Origin: Salinicoccus cyprini
GTDB lineage: Bacteria; Bacillota; Bacilli; Staphylococcales; Salinicoccaceae
Assembly (NCBI RefSeq): GCF_007713705.1
Contig: NZ_VMSJ01000001.1
Location: 620,001-684,000, forward strand
Direction of reading: 5' to 3'
Length of the DNA stretch: 64,000 bases
Both the position numbers and the translations under genes were made by a program. Shown one piece after another: positions 50,226 through 60,725 of this stretch. The notes beneath the pieces are model-generated. The model saw only the letters and a list, made by a program, of their open reading frames with translations, searched no databases and was not told where the DNA came from. Each line of letters opens with the position of its first letter. Positions within the stretch are counted from its first letter, which is position 1.

Positions 50226-50868
50226 AATTGCACCGCTGCTCTACCGTGCACTGCTTGAAACCACGCTAATGGTATCGGTCTCCATATTCTTTGCGGTACT
50301 TGTCGGACTGCCGCTCGGCATACTGCTGTATGTTACAGCAAACCCGCTGCTGTTCAGAATAAAGCCGTTGAACCAGGTTCTAGGCGCCATCACCAACGTC
50401 ATCCGTTCGTTTCCTTTCATCATACTCATCGTGGCCATCATGCCGGTGGCAACATGGCTGACAAACAGCTCGCACGGTCCTGTATTTGCCAGCGTGGCAC
50501 TGTCCATCGCAGCAATACCGCTCTTTGCCAGACTAGCTGAGACGAGTTTCAATGGCGTCAGCAAAGGGGTCATCGAAGCGAGCATCGCAGGCGGGGCTTC
50601 CCTGCCGCTAATCATTACGGATGTACTCATACCTGAAGCGCGCCGTGGTCTCACCCAGGGCATCACGCTGACAATCATCTCCATCATCGCTTTCAGTGCG
50701 ACTGCAGGTGTCGTCGGGGGTGGCGGCATCGGCGATCTGGCCATCCGCTATGGATACTACCGCTATGACACAGTGACAATGGTTGCCACTGTCGTCGTCC
50801 TGATCATCATCGTACAGCTTGTACAGCTGATCGGAGATTTTTTGACCAGAAGACAGGAGGGGAACTGA
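50209..50868 (+). CDS. metI: Methionine ABC importer permease MetI
   Basis: Integral membrane subunit of the methionine importer, 219 residues and five helices. The ATPase-docking EAA loop reads EASIAGGASLPLIITDVLIPEARRG, and GVVGGGGIGDLAIRYGYYRYDTV near the end is typical of MetI. It overlaps metN by 17 bases and metQ begins one base after its stop, so the three are translationally linked. Confidence 0.95.
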   Translation: MQRLSEIAPLLYRALLETTLMVSVSIFFAVLVGLPLGILLYVTANPLLFRIKPLNQVLGAITNVIRSFPFIILIVAIMPVATWLTNSSHGPVFASVALSIAAIPLFARLAETSFNGVSKGVIEASIAGGASLPLIITDVLIPEARRGLTQGITLTIISIIAFSATAGVVGGGGIGDLAIRYGYYRYDTVTMVATVVVLIIIVQLVQLIGDFLTRRQEGN

Positions 50869-50869
50869 T

Positions 50870-51673
50870 ATGCGAGGAATATTGATATTTCTAGCTTCGA
50901 CTCTGGCAGTCATCATCGGCTCCAGTGCATTGCTGTATGAAGGAGAAGGGGAAGTCATCACAATCGGTGCTTCCACTGGACCTTACAGTGACATGGTGAA
51001 TTTTGCCCTGAAGCCGGCACTTGAGGACCAGGGCTATACGGTTGAAATCGTCGAGTACACCGACTACATACAGCCGAATAATGCGCTGCATAATGGGGAT
51101 CTCGATGCCAATCTATACCAGAACAAGTCCTTCATGTCCGATTTCAATGAAGAAAACGGTACGGACTTCACCAATCTCATCCAGGTCCCGACGGCGCCGA
51201 TGGGGCTTTATTCCAGTGAATACGAATCATTGGAGGAGATCGAAAATGGCAGCGAAGTCGCACTGCCGCTCGATCCGGTCAACTCGTCCAGAGGCTTCCA
51301 TACGCTCGTTGATGCCGGACTGATCGAAATTGCCGAGGATGCCAATATGCTCGCAGTCGAGGAATCTGATATCATACAGAATAACAAGAACCTGGAATTC
51401 GTCTATCAGGATTCCGGCCAGCTGCCAAGAAGCGTGGATCAGATCGGACTGTCGCTTGTACCCGGGAACTTTGCTCTGGCAAGCGGCATGGACCTGGCAG
51501 ATGCACTGCAGCTTGAGAATATGAATGAAAACTTCAGAAACCAGGTTGTCATCAATGCAACCGATGAGGACAGCAAGCTTGCAGAGGACCTGATCCAGGC
51601 AGTGAAGTCCGATCATTTTCAAGATACGATAGACAGCAGGTTCCAGGGATTCGATAAACCGGAGGGACAGTAA
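50870..51673 (+). CDS. metQ: Methionine-binding protein MetQ (NlpA family), no lipobox cysteine
   Basis: Extracytoplasmic receptor for the importer. 267 residues, with family blocks ITIGASTGPYSDMVNFALKP, GDLDANLYQNKSFM and PLDPVNSSRGFHTLVDAGLI. Unlike usual MetQ, the N-terminus (ILIFLASTLAVIIGSSALLYE) has no LxxC lipobox, and the entire protein has no cysteine. It therefore cannot be lipid-anchored and is either held by the uncleaved helix or released. The last base of its stop codon is the first base of the aminotransferase start. AGGAGGGG precedes the ATG. Confidence 0.92.
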   Translation: MRGILIFLASTLAVIIGSSALLYEGEGEVITIGASTGPYSDMVNFALKPALEDQGYTVEIVEYTDYIQPNNALHNGDLDANLYQNKSFMSDFNEENGTDFTNLIQVPTAPMGLYSSEYESLEEIENGSEVALPLDPVNSSRGFHTLVDAGLIEIAEDANMLAVEESDIIQNNKNLEFVYQDSGQLPRSVDQIGLSLVPGNFALASGMDLADALQLENMNENFRNQVVINATDEDSKLAEDLIQAVKSDHFQDTIDSRFQGFDKPEGQ

Positions 51674-52827
51674 TGGCAAACAGACTATTGAACAGTATAC
51701 CGGAAAGCTATTTCAAAACCGCAATGTCGAGTGAACTTGAACCGGGACCGCTGCCGCTCATCAATCTGGCAGTCGGCATTCCGGACGGCCGCACTCCGGA
51801 ACCGATACTTGAAGCAGTCACAGAGTCGGTATATAAGGAAGAAAATCAGCGATACGTCAGCTTCAGGGGAAAGCCGTCCTTCAAGCATGAAATCAAAACC
51901 TTCTATAAAAAGCATTATGATGTGGACCTCGAAGATGATAACATTGCGCTCCTCTATGGAACGAAAAGTGCACTGGTCCAGTTTCCGATGATTTTTATTG
52001 AACCGGGGGAGGGTGTTTTCCTCCCGAACCCGGGCTATCCGGACTACGGTCCCGGTGTCATGCTTGCACGCGGTGAAACATACGACCTGCCGCTGCTCCC
52101 TGAGAACGGCTACCTTCCGGATTATGACAGCCTGCCGGACCACGAACTTCAGAATGCGCGGCTGATCTACCTGAACTACCCATCCAATCCGCTCGGGGCG
52201 GTTGCCGATAAGGCATTCTTCGACCGGACAGTGGAGAGGTTCAAAGAGACACGTACCAGGATCGTCCATGACTTCGCCTACGCCACATTTTCATTCGACA
52301 ATCCGCATCCGAGCATCCTCGAGAGTGACACGAATCTTGATTGCGCCATCGAAATCTACTCGCTGTCGAAAGGCTTCAACATGTCCGGTTTCCGCACCGG
52401 CTTTGCGGTCGGCAACAGGGAGATGATCGAAGCCATCAATACGTATCAGGATCACACGCAGACGGGCATGTGGGGCGTGACACAGGATGCATCAGCCGCG
52501 GGGCTTCGGAATGAAGGGGAGATTCTGTCAGGCCAGAAGGAGAAGTTCAGGCGTCGGAGTGCCATGGTGACGGATGCTTTTACTGACATGGGAGTTCCGA
52601 TCAATCCGATCAAAGGCGGCATATTCGGCTGGATCAAGGTACCTTCAGGATACGATGGGGAATCGTTCAGGGATTATCTCATCCAGGAGCTGTCGATTCT
52701 CGTTACTCCCGGCTTTCCTTTCGGTTCGAGAGGCAAGGACTACATCAGAATCTCCCTTGCTGTGGAGGATGCCGTGCTTCGAGAGACGGTGTCAAGATTC
52801 CAGCAGATCAAACATTTATGGCAGTAA
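51673..52827 (+). CDS. Class I/II pyridoxal-phosphate aminotransferase
   Basis: Fold-type I aminotransferase, 384 residues. NLAVGIPDGRTPEPI near the start, the PLP-contact segment NYPSNPLGAV, the aspartate in HDFAYATF and the Schiff-base lysine in SLSKGFNMSGFRTGF are all present; ISLA at the end includes the usual substrate arginine (YIRISLA). It overlaps metQ by one base and so is under the SAM riboswitch. That places it in methionine metabolism, perhaps methionine or ketomethylthiobutyrate transamination, by context rather than sequence. Confidence 0.88.
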   Translation: MANRLLNSIPESYFKTAMSSELEPGPLPLINLAVGIPDGRTPEPILEAVTESVYKEENQRYVSFRGKPSFKHEIKTFYKKHYDVDLEDDNIALLYGTKSALVQFPMIFIEPGEGVFLPNPGYPDYGPGVMLARGETYDLPLLPENGYLPDYDSLPDHELQNARLIYLNYPSNPLGAVADKAFFDRTVERFKETRTRIVHDFAYATFSFDNPHPSILESDTNLDCAIEIYSLSKGFNMSGFRTGFAVGNREMIEAINTYQDHTQTGMWGVTQDASAAGLRNEGEILSGQKEKFRRRSAMVTDAFTDMGVPINPIKGGIFGWIKVPSGYDGESFRDYLIQELSILVTPGFPFGSRGKDYIRISLAVEDAVLRETVSRFQQIKHLWQ

Positions 52828-52850
52828 TGGAAAAAATTTTTCGAAAGTAC

Positions 52851-52879
52851 TTGATATTAATATCAAATGCATGTAACAT
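52851..52879 (+). promoter_or_regulatory. Promoter of RNA element B with palindromic operator candidate
   Basis: TTGATA (52851-52856), 17 bases, TAACAT (52874-52879). The -35 box is half of a perfect 16-base palindrome, TTGATATTAATATCAA (52851-52866), a good site for a dimeric repressor. No known consensus is matched. Confidence 0.55.
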
Positions 52880-52885
52880 TATAGA

Positions 52886-53016
52886 TAACATAACAGGTCA
52901 CAAAGTAATGAATGTCTCATGAAGGTGGCCTCCGATAGAACAGTGCAACATGTTCTAGATATCATATATATTATTATCTTATCTGTTATAGAGAGGCTGC
53001 CGCCTCTCTATTTTTT
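52886..53016 (+). ncRNA. Structured leader/sRNA element, copy B
   Basis: Second copy of the element at 43257. Shared parts, in the same order: ACATAACA...GGTCA near the 5' end, GCCTCC followed by GATAGA (52928-52939), a hairpin (TAGAACA with TGTTCTA, 52936-52957), the 35-base block 52954-52988 (identical to copy A except for one inserted base), and a terminator TAGAGAGGC-TGCC-GCCTCTCTA with TTTTTT. There is no leader ORF with a ribosome site in this copy. It lies 82 bases upstream of mreC. It may be a free small RNA or an attenuator for the cell-shape genes. Confidence 0.6.
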
Positions 53017-53033
53017 ATTTTACATATGCTTAT

Positions 53034-53058
53034 CACACTCGCCCGAGTGTGGTATTCT
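53034..53058 (+). terminator. Small hairpin between element B and mreC
   Basis: CACACTC pairs with GAGTGTG around GCCC, followed by GTATTCTTTT. The weak T-run leaves open whether it terminates. Confidence 0.4.
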
Positions 53059-53097
53059 TTTAATCAGATATTAAGGACTAATTGGAGGCGTTGGATT

Positions 53098-53946
53098 GTG
53101 AACAGGCTTTTCAACCGGAATCGCATGCTGATCATTCTGTTTGGCATCATCATTTTAATTCTGCTCATCGGCTTTTCCATGACGGATCGGAGTTCCACGA
53201 CCCGTGCTGAACAGTTCACTGCCGATGCAGCAGCTGGTTCGCAGATGATCATCAATGCACCATTCGATTTTGTCGGAAGCCTTTTCGGCACGATCACCCG
53301 CAGCTTCAATGCGGTTGAGGAAAATGAAAAACTGCGGGCGCAGCTTGAAATGCTGCCCCAGATGCAGGCGGACATCGAACGGCTCGAGGCTGAGAACGAA
53401 GAACTTCGGGAAGCGCTCGATATCAGTTCCAGGCAGTCCTACGAGAGCATCAATGCACGGGTGATTTCAAGATCGCATGACCAGTGGCTGAACAGTTTCA
53501 CAATCGACAAGGGTGAAACGGATGGCCTCACTACAGGCATGGCGGTCATGACACCAGAAGGGCTGATCGGTACAGTGACACGTGTCAACGGGGGGACGAG
53601 CTATGTCGAGATGCTGACGACTTCGGTGTCGCAGAATAATCTTTCGGTCGAAGTGATGCATGACGGCACTCCGATCTACGGCAATGTCCAGAAGTACGAC
53701 AAGGAAAGAAATCTGCTTGTCGTCGAGAATATAAAGAACCGCAGCGGGCTCTCCCCGGGAGATGAAGTCTTTACAAGCGGTCTTGTCGGCAACTATCCGG
53801 AAGGTCTCCTGATCGGCACGGTGGTCGAAGTGGAGAATGATGAATATGGTCTCAGCCAGAACGCTTATGTGCAATTGAAAAGTAATGCAGATAATGTCGA
53901 TGTGGTCTTCGTCATCGAGAGAAGCCCGGAATCGATGGAGGACTAG
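53098..53946 (+). CDS. mreC: Rod-shape protein MreC
   Basis: Bitopic membrane protein organising peptidoglycan synthesis. 282 residues: one N-terminal helix (MLIILFGIIILILLIGFSM), a coiled coil (about residues 60-105, NEKLRAQLEMLPQMQADIERLEAENEEL-type heptads) and an extracellular beta domain with GLIGTVTRVNGGTSYVEMLT and GLSPGDEVFTSGLVGNYPEGL. The start is GTG 53098, nine bases after GGAGG (53084-53088); an ATG at 53026 is in frame but lies before that site within the leader. mreD follows after one base. mreB is not present, as usual in cocci. Confidence 0.94.
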   Translation: MNRLFNRNRMLIILFGIIILILLIGFSMTDRSSTTRAEQFTADAAAGSQMIINAPFDFVGSLFGTITRSFNAVEENEKLRAQLEMLPQMQADIERLEAENEELREALDISSRQSYESINARVISRSHDQWLNSFTIDKGETDGLTTGMAVMTPEGLIGTVTRVNGGTSYVEMLTTSVSQNNLSVEVMHDGTPIYGNVQKYDKERNLLVVENIKNRSGLSPGDEVFTSGLVGNYPEGLLIGTVVEVENDEYGLSQNAYVQLKSNADNVDVVFVIERSPESMED

Positions 53947-53947
53947 C

Positions 53948-54466
53948 ATGAGAGCCATCATGATATTTCTCACCTCGTTCCTGCTGATGTATGTGGACTT
54001 TGCATTTGCCGGCTTCAGCCCGATCATCGTCAGTGATGTCGAAGTCTATTTCGTTCCGCGCGTACTTCTGATGTTCATTCTGCTGCTGTCGATCTATACA
54101 GGTTCCAGAATGAGCATCCTGCTCGCAGTCGTCTTCGGTGCAATGCTCGACTTCTACATAGGATCGGTGTATGGCATCCATGCTTTCGGCATGGTGGCCT
54201 TCGTCCTGTTCATGCACACTGCCTTCCGGGTGTTCCATAAGGATTTTGTCGCCATGGCTTTCGTCGTGCTGCTGCTGACGATGCTGTATGACATATACAT
54301 CTACCTGCTCCATATCATCCTCGACCTGGTGGACAAGCCGGTATTCGACTATATGGCGCTGCGCGCGGCACCGAGCCTGCTGCTGAATGCGCTGCTCTTT
54401 ACCGTGGTGTATGTCATCGCCCTGAAAACGTCAAGGGTCAGAAAAGAGGTACTGCCAAAGCATTGA
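53948..54466 (+). CDS. mreD: Rod-shape protein MreD
   Basis: Small polytopic membrane partner of MreC, 172 residues with five or six helices. SPIIVSDVEVYFVPRVLLMFILLLSIYTG and AVVFGAMLDFYIGSVYGIHAFGMVAFVLFMHTAF follow the MreD pattern, including GxxLDF-like GAMLDFY. ATG 53948 comes one base after the mreC stop; an earlier in-frame start at 53885 would lie inside mreC. The stop codon overlaps the -35 box of the ribosomal gene promoter downstream. Confidence 0.92.
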   Translation: MRAIMIFLTSFLLMYVDFAFAGFSPIIVSDVEVYFVPRVLLMFILLLSIYTGSRMSILLAVVFGAMLDFYIGSVYGIHAFGMVAFVLFMHTAFRVFHKDFVAMAFVVLLLTMLYDIYIYLLHIILDLVDKPVFDYMALRAAPSLLLNALLFTVVYVIALKTSRVRKEVLPKH

Positions 54467-54491
54467 CACCGGCCTGAGGTGCTGATATAAT
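54463..54491 (+). promoter_or_regulatory. Consensus promoter of rplU-prp-rpmA
   Basis: TTGACA (54463-54468), 17-base spacer, TATAAT (54486-54491): a perfect SigA promoter whose -35 overlaps the mreD stop codon. Confidence 0.92.
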
Positions 54492-54497
54492 GCAATA

Positions 54498-54590
54498 GTT
54501 GGTGATAATGTAGACATCAACCGCTCAATTACAGGTTCAAGTGATGCATATCCACCTGTAGATGGCGTGTCTTATTTTATATTAGGAGGT
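54498..54590 (+). ncRNA. Ribosomal protein L21 leader
   Basis: About 90 bases of structured sequence between the promoter and rplU, where Firmicutes carry the L21 leader thought to bind the L21 protein for feedback. Local pairings such as TTGGTGA...ATCAA and CCACCTGTAGATGG are visible. Assignment is by position and general layout, not by a model search. Confidence 0.6.
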
Positions 54591-54596
54591 GTAAGT

Positions 54597-54905
54597 ATGT
54601 TTGCAATTATCGAAACAGGTGGTAAACAGATCAGAGTTGAAGAGGGTCAGACAATCTACGTTGAAAAACTCAACGCAGAAGCTGGAGATGCCTTCACTTT
54701 CGACAAAGTGCTCTTCGTAGGTGGAGAGTCTGTTAAAATTGGTGTACCTACAGTTGAAGGTGCTACTGTATCCGCTAAAGTTGAAAAACACGGCCGCGGC
54801 AAGAAGATCGACGTAGTGAAATTCAAACGCAGAAAGAACTACAAGCGTAAACAAGGTCATCGTCAGCCTTATACAAAGCTGACAGTTGAAAAGATCGACG
54901 CGTAA
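54597..54905 (+). CDS. rplU: 50S ribosomal protein L21
   Basis: Ribosomal large-subunit protein of 102 residues binding 23S r[28 protein letters not shown] and the C-terminal [25 protein letters not shown] are diagnostic. ATG 54597 follows TAGGAGGTG; a reading from 54567 would include the leader. Its stop codon overlaps the prp start by one base. Confidence 0.98.
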   Translation: MFAIIETGGKQIRVEEGQTIYVEKLNAEAGDAFTFDKVLFVGGESVKIGVPTVEGATVSAKVEKHGRGKKIDVVKFKRRKNYKRKQGHRQPYTKLTVEKIDA

Positions 54906-55225
54906 TGATCCATGTGGAATTCAATATAGACGATAAGGGACAGGTGACATCCTTCGGGATGGAAGGTCACGCCATGTTTGATGAATATGGCAAGGACATT
55001 GTCTGTGCTGGCGCTTCAGCAGTCGTTTTCGGTTCTGTAAATGCCATTCTCAATATGACCGGAGCCAATCCGGCGATTGAAATGGATGAGGAATCCGGCT
55101 CACTCCGATTCAAAGCGGACGATCCGGATAATGACAAGATGCAGATACTTCTTGAAGGCATGATCATTTCATTAAAGACGATAGAAGAAGAATATGGTGA
55201 ACATATCACATTAAATTTCAAGTGA
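54905..55225 (+). CDS. prp: Ribosomal-processing cysteine protease Prp (YsxB)
   Basis: Cysteine protease that removes the N-terminal extension of L27 in Firmicutes. 106 residues; the catalytic dyad is His22 ([12 protein letters not shown]) and Cys34 (IVCAGASAV), at the same positions as in staphylococcal Prp. It overlaps rplU by one base and precedes rpmA, its substrate gene, whose product starts with the cleavage sequence [11 protein letters not shown]. The three genes form one unit. Confidence 0.95.
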   Translation: MIHVEFNIDDKGQVTSFGMEGHAMFDEYGKDIVCAGASAVVFGSVNAILNMTGANPAIEMDEESGSLRFKADDPDNDKMQILLEGMIISLKTIEEEYGEHITLNFK

Positions 55226-55235
55226 GGTGAAAGCA

Positions 55236-55520
55236 ATGCTTAAACTGAATCTTCAATTTTTCGCATCCAAAAAAGGTGTAGGCTCAACTAAAAACGGCCG
55301 TGATTCCGAATCCAAACGTCTTGGCGCCAAGAGGCAGGATGGTCAGCACGTTACAGGCGGATCCATTCTTTTCCGCCAGCGTGGTACTAAGATCCACCCG
55401 GGTGAGAACGTTGGACGCGGAGGAGATGACACACTTTTCGCCAAAATCGACGGCGTTGTAAAATACGAACGCATCGGTCGCGACAAGAAGCGCGTTTCCG
55501 TATACAAGGAAGCAAAATAA
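55236..55520 (+). CDS. rpmA: 50S ribosomal protein L27, with Prp-cleaved N-terminus
   Basis: 94-residue ribosomal protein close to the peptidyl-transferase centre. It begins [21 protein letters not shown]: the first nine residues are the extension that Prp removes (cut after FF) before the mature ASKKG end reaches the tRNA acceptor. [27 protein letters not shown] is the conserved core. ATG 55236 is six bases after GAGGTG; GTG 55227 is in frame but part of that site. A terminator follows. Confidence 0.97.
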   Translation: MLKLNLQFFASKKGVGSTKNGRDSESKRLGAKRQDGQHVTGGSILFRQRGTKIHPGENVGRGGDDTLFAKIDGVVKYERIGRDKKRVSVYKEAK

Positions 55521-55530
55521 AGAATTGAGT

Positions 55531-55560
55531 GGACATCAGCAAAGCTGATGTCCTTTTTCA
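55531..55560 (+). terminator. Intrinsic terminator after rpmA
   Basis: GGACATCAGC pairs perfectly with GCTGATGTCC around AAA, followed by TTTTT. Confidence 0.92.
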
Positions 55561-55612
55561 TTAAATGGGATAGATCGGTTATGCTATAATATTGAAGGAT
55601 AGAGGTGAGACG

Positions 55613-56893
55613 ATGTTTATAGATCAGGTAGATATATACTTGAAAGCCGGCAATGGCGGTAACGGCATTGTTGCATACAGAAGAGAGAAATATGTACCAC
55701 TGGGTGGTCCGGCAGGCGGCGATGGCGGCAACGGTGCGGATATCATTTTCGAAGTCGATGAGGGACTGAGAACACTGATGGATTTCCGCTACCAGCGCCA
55801 TTTCAAGGCCAAGCACGGCCAGAACGGCATGAGTTCGAATGCACACGGCAGAAACAGCGAGCCGCTCGTACTTAAAGTGCCACCGGGTACGATTGTCAAA
55901 AGGAAAGATACCGGTGAAACACTGGCCGACCTCGTGCACCATGGTGCCCAGATGGTCATCGCCAAAGGAGGCCGTGGGGGACGCGGCAACTCCAGGTTTG
56001 CATCCTCCCGCAATCCGGCACCGGATTTTGCCGAAAACGGTGAACCGGGCGAGGAATTCGAAGTGACGATGGAGCTGAAGCTGCTTGCGGATGTTGGTCT
56101 AGTCGGCTTCCCGAGTGTGGGCAAATCAACGATACTGAGTGCCGTTTCGAAGGCGAAGGCGAAGACGGGAGATTATCCGTTTACGACGATCAAGCCGAAT
56201 CTTGGCGTGGTCCAGACCGGAGACGGGCGCTCGTTCGTCATGGCGGATCTGCCGGGACTGATTGAAGGTGCGTCTGAAGGGACCGGTCTCGGCCATCAGT
56301 TCCTGCGACATGTGGAACGCACCAGGGTCATCGTTCATGTCATCGACATCAGCGGCCTCGAAGGGCGCGATCCGATCGATGACTACAGGATCATCCGTGA
56401 AGAGATGGGCCTATATAATGAAAGTCTGCTGAAGCGTCCGGAGATCATTGTGCTGAACAAGGTCGATCTGGTAGAGGATGATGAAATCTTCGAACAGTTC
56501 AGGTCGGCAATCGGAGAAGACAAGGAAATTCATGAAATCTCAGCAGCCACCCGCCAGAACCTTGATACGGTACTCTACCGTGTAGCAGATCTGCTTGAGG
56601 AGACGCCGGAAACGGAAGAAGTGGTCGAAGAGACGGATCACCGTGTGCTCTACCGCTACGAAAAAGATCCGGATGCCTTCAAGATCTCAAGGGATGATGA
56701 CGGTGCCTTTGTTGTTACAGGCGACGCCATTGAGCGTATGTTCAAGATGACGGACTTCAACAGGGAAGCTGCCATCAGAAGGTTCGCCAGACAGATGCGT
56801 TCCATGGGTATCGATGACGCTTTGCGTGAGCGTGGCATTCAGACGGGCGACACTGTAAGGATACTTGGCGGAGAGTTCGAATTCGTAGAATGA
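55613..56893 (+). CDS. obgE: GTPase ObgE/CgtA
   Basis: Ribosome-associated GTPase linking 50S assembly to growth and stress. 426 residues in three domains: glycine-rich Obg fold (1-158, [14 protein letters not shown]), G domain (G1 [10 protein letters not shown]3 [10 protein letters not shown]4 NKVD), and the C-terminal OCT domain. ATG 55613 follows GAGGTGA by three to five bases; an in-frame ATG at 55592 precedes that site. ruvA starts 10 bases after the stop. In Staphylococcus an ACT-domain gene lies between obg and ruvA; it is missing here. Confidence 0.97.
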   Translation: MFIDQVDIYLKAGNGGNGIVAYRREKYVPLGGPAGGDGGNGADIIFEVDEGLRTLMDFRYQRHFKAKHGQNGMSSNAHGRNSEPLVLKVPPGTIVKRKDTGETLADLVHHGAQMVIAKGGRGGRGNSRFASSRNPAPDFAENGEPGEEFEVTMELKLLADVGLVGFPSVGKSTILSAVSKAKAKTGDYPFTTIKPNLGVVQTGDGRSFVMADLPGLIEGASEGTGLGHQFLRHVERTRVIVHVIDISGLEGRDPIDDYRIIREEMGLYNESLLKRPEIIVLNKVDLVEDDEIFEQFRSAIGEDKEIHEISAATRQNLDTVLYRVADLLEETPETEEVVEETDHRVLYRYEKDPDAFKISRDDDGAFVVTGDAIERMFKMTDFNREAAIRRFARQMRSMGIDDALRERGIQTGDTVRILGGEFEFVE

Positions 56894-56903
56894 TGGTGAT
56901 TTG

Positions 56904-57491
56904 ATGTATCAGTATATTATCGGTGTATTGAAAGAAGTGGAACCACAGTATATTACCGTGGAATCGAATGGAATCGGCTATCTGCTCATGATGCCGAATC
57001 CGTTCCGTTTTGAACAGGAAAAGGAACAGCAGATACAAATATATACCGAACTCATTGTGAGGGAGGACAGCCATACGCTGTATGGCTTCAGAAATAGGGA
57101 CGAGAAGACACTGTTCAAATCCCTGCTCCAGGTGACCGGCATCGGACCGAAGAGTGCCCTGGCGATTCTTGCTGCCGCGTCCCCTGAAGAAATCATCGGC
57201 GCCATTGAAGCGGAAGATGAGAAGTTCATGCAGAAGTTTCCGGGTGTCGGCAAGAAGACGGCTAGTCAGATCATTCTCGATTTGAAAGGCAAGCTCGGTG
57301 CCGTGGATATTACAGCGCATAAGCCAGCGCGTGACAACAACAGCCACTTCATCAGTGAAGCGATGCTTGCACTGGAAGCGCTCGGCTACAGCAGCCGTGA
57401 ACTGAAGCGCATCGAGAAGCAGCTTGGCAACGAGTCGTTCGAGTCGGTGGATGCTGCTGTAAAACGCGGATTGAAATATCTAGTTCAGTAA
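56904..57491 (+). CDS. ruvA: Holliday junction DNA helicase subunit RuvA
   Basis: Tetrameric Holliday-junction binding protein, 195 residues. MYQYIIGVLKEVEPQYITVESNGIGYLL opens the OB fold, the two helix-hairpin-helix motifs read VTGIGPKSALAIL and FPGVGKKTASQIILDLKGKLG, and domain III is at the end (ALEALGYSSRELKRI). ATG 56904 is chosen over the in-frame TTG 56901. ruvB begins 12 bases downstream. It works with RuvB in branch migration. Confidence 0.96.
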   Translation: MYQYIIGVLKEVEPQYITVESNGIGYLLMMPNPFRFEQEKEQQIQIYTELIVREDSHTLYGFRNRDEKTLFKSLLQVTGIGPKSALAILAAASPEEIIGAIEAEDEKFMQKFPGVGKKTASQIILDLKGKLGAVDITAHKPARDNNSHFISEAMLALEALGYSSRELKRIEKQLGNESFESVDAAVKRGLKYLVQ

Positions 57492-57503
57492 TGAGGTGCT
57501 ATT

Positions 57504-58523
57504 ATGGATGATCGCATTTTGGATGAAGGAAAACAGCCGTTTGAAGAAAATGTGGAAATGTCACTGCGTCCGGAGCTTCTGAACCAGTATATCGGCCAGC
57601 AGACATTGAAGGACAATCTGACCATCTTCATAGAAGCCGCACGGATCAGGGAAGAGGCGCTTGACCATGTCATCCTTCATGGGCCGCCGGGTCTCGGCAA
57701 GACGACGCTCTCCAATATCATTGCCAACGAGCTTGGCGTGAATATCCGGACAACATCCGGCCCTGCCATCGAGCGTGCAGGCGATCTGGCAGCCATCCTG
57801 TCGAGCCTTGAAGCGGGGGATGTGCTGTTCATCGATGAAATCCACCGTCTGCCGCGTGCAGTTGAAGAAATACTGTATTCGGCAATGGAGGATTTCTTCC
57901 TCGATGTCGTCATCGGCAAGGGGGAGGAGGCGAGAAGCATCCGTATCGACCTGCCGCCGTTCACTCTGGTTGGCGCAACGACACGCTTCGGGAGCTTGTC
58001 TGCCCCGCTCAGGGACCGTTTCGGCGTCCAGTTGAGACTCGAGTACTATGACCTTGACAGTCTCATCACAATCGTCAACCGTACGGCAGACATTCTTGAA
58101 GTGACAGTCGATCCGGACAGCGCAATGGAGCTTGCCCGCCGTTCACGCGGGACGCCCCGTATCGCCAACCGTCTGCTCAGACGTGTCAGGGACTTCTCCA
58201 TCGTAAAGAAGGAATCGTCCATTACACTCGAGACGACGAACCATGCGCTGAAGGTGCTTGAAGTCGATCCGAGCGGACTCGATCCGATTGACCATAAAAT
58301 TATGAACACGATCATCAACACATATAATGGGGGGCCGGTCGGTCTCGAAACGGTCGCCGTGTCGATCGGCGAGGAAGTCATCACACTGCTTGATGTCTAT
58401 GAACCGTTTCTGATCCAGCAGGGATTTCTGGAGCGGACACCGAGAGGCAGAAAAGCGACAGCGAAGAGCTACGACTACTTCAATGGCGACCCCCACATCG
58501 ATATATTTAGAAATGAGGAATAG
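57504..58523 (+). CDS. ruvB: Holliday junction DNA helicase subunit RuvB
   Basis: AAA+ motor that drives branch migration with RuvA. 339 residues; Walker [18 protein letters not shown], Walker [18 protein letters not shown], sensor [18 protein letters not shown] and the winged-helix end [20 protein letters not shown] are all present. AGGTGCTATT provides a ribosome site. queA starts two bases after its stop. Confidence 0.97.
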   Translation: MDDRILDEGKQPFEENVEMSLRPELLNQYIGQQTLKDNLTIFIEAARIREEALDHVILHGPPGLGKTTLSNIIANELGVNIRTTSGPAIERAGDLAAILSSLEAGDVLFIDEIHRLPRAVEEILYSAMEDFFLDVVIGKGEEARSIRIDLPPFTLVGATTRFGSLSAPLRDRFGVQLRLEYYDLDSLITIVNRTADILEVTVDPDSAMELARRSRGTPRIANRLLRRVRDFSIVKKESSITLETTNHALKVLEVDPSGLDPIDHKIMNTIINTYNGGPVGLETVAVSIGEEVITLLDVYEPFLIQQGFLERTPRGRKATAKSYDYFNGDPHIDIFRNEE

Positions 58524-58525
58524 GT

Positions 58526-59560
58526 TTGAAACTCGAGGAATTTGATTTCGATCTGCCCGAATCACTGATCGCACAGACACCTCTTCTGAAACGGGCGGAA
58601 AGCAGGCTGCTCGCTCTGGATAAACGCACGGGCAGCGTGTCGGATACGAAATTTGAAAATATTACAGCGTATCTCAACCCAGGGGATGCGCTTGTGCTGA
58701 ATGATACGAAAGTACTGCCTGCCAGACTTTTCGGTGTAAAGAAGGATACAGGTGCGAAAATAGAAATGCTGCTCCTGAAGCCGATCGAAGGCGGATATGA
58801 AGTGCTGATCCGTCCGGCGAAGCGCGTCAAGCCGGGAACGGAAATCGACTTCGGCGACGGTCTCCTGACAGCAGTATGCACAGATACGTTTGCCGAGGGC
58901 ATCAGGCACGTCTCCCTCCATCATGATGGGCTGCTTGAAAATGTACTGGATGAACTGGGTGAAATGCCGCTGCCCCCTTATATCAAGGAGACGCTTGATG
59001 ACAAGGACCGCTATCAGACGGTGTATGCGAAGCATGCAGGATCAGCTGCCGCACCGACAGCGGGTCTTCATTTTACAGAAGCACTGCTTGATGAAATCAG
59101 GCACAAGGGTGTACATATCAGCTACATCACCCTGCATGTTGGGCTCGGCACTTTCCGCCCGGTCAGCGTAGACGACATCGAAGAGCATAAGATGCACTCC
59201 GAGTTCTACATCATGACTGATGAGACTGCTTCCACGCTGAATGCAGTCAAGGAGAATGGCGGTAAAGTGGTCAGTGTCGGAACGACGAGCACACGGACGC
59301 TTGAGACGATCATGCGGGATCATGGACAGTTTGTCGAAGCGAGCGGGTTTACGGATATATTCATCTATCCGGGCTTCAAGTACAAAGCGGTCGACGCGCT
59401 GATCACCAATTTCCACCTGCCGAAGTCCTCGCTGATGATGCTGGTCAGTGCGTTCAGTGATAGGGAGACGATCATGAACGCCTACCGTCATGCGATTGAT
59501 GAGGAATACCGTTTCTTCAGTTTTGGAGATGCAATGATTATATATGAGGATGAAGAGTAG
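58526..59560 (+). CDS. queA: S-adenosylmethionine:tRNA ribosyltransferase-isomerase QueA
   Basis: Penultimate-type step of queuosine synthesis: transfers and rearranges the ribosyl group of S-adenosylmethionine onto preQ1 in tRNA to give epoxyqueuosine. 344 residues; [22 protein letters not shown] at the start, [16 protein letters not shown] and [11 protein letters not shown] with [23 protein letters not shown] are family blocks. The start is TTG 58526, behind GAGGAATAGG. tgt, the preceding step, begins directly after the stop codon. Confidence 0.96.
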   Translation: MKLEEFDFDLPESLIAQTPLLKRAESRLLALDKRTGSVSDTKFENITAYLNPGDALVLNDTKVLPARLFGVKKDTGAKIEMLLLKPIEGGYEVLIRPAKRVKPGTEIDFGDGLLTAVCTDTFAEGIRHVSLHHDGLLENVLDELGEMPLPPYIKETLDDKDRYQTVYAKHAGSAAAPTAGLHFTEALLDEIRHKGVHISYITLHVGLGTFRPVSVDDIEEHKMHSEFYIMTDETASTLNAVKENGGKVVSVGTTSTRTLETIMRDHGQFVEASGFTDIFIYPGFKYKAVDALITNFHLPKSSLMMLVSAFSDRETIMNAYRHAIDEEYRFFSFGDAMIIYEDEE

Positions 59561-60706
<1,146 letters not shown>

Positions 60707-60725
60707 AAGAGGAGAAGATTCATAG

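Noticed and set aside
52919-53073. A 49-codon frame running through RNA element B and its terminator
   Set aside because: No Shine-Dalgarno precedes the ATG, and the frame crosses an intrinsic terminator. The hydrophobic stretch comes from the A/T-rich conserved block. The same block in copy A is interrupted by a stop in that frame.
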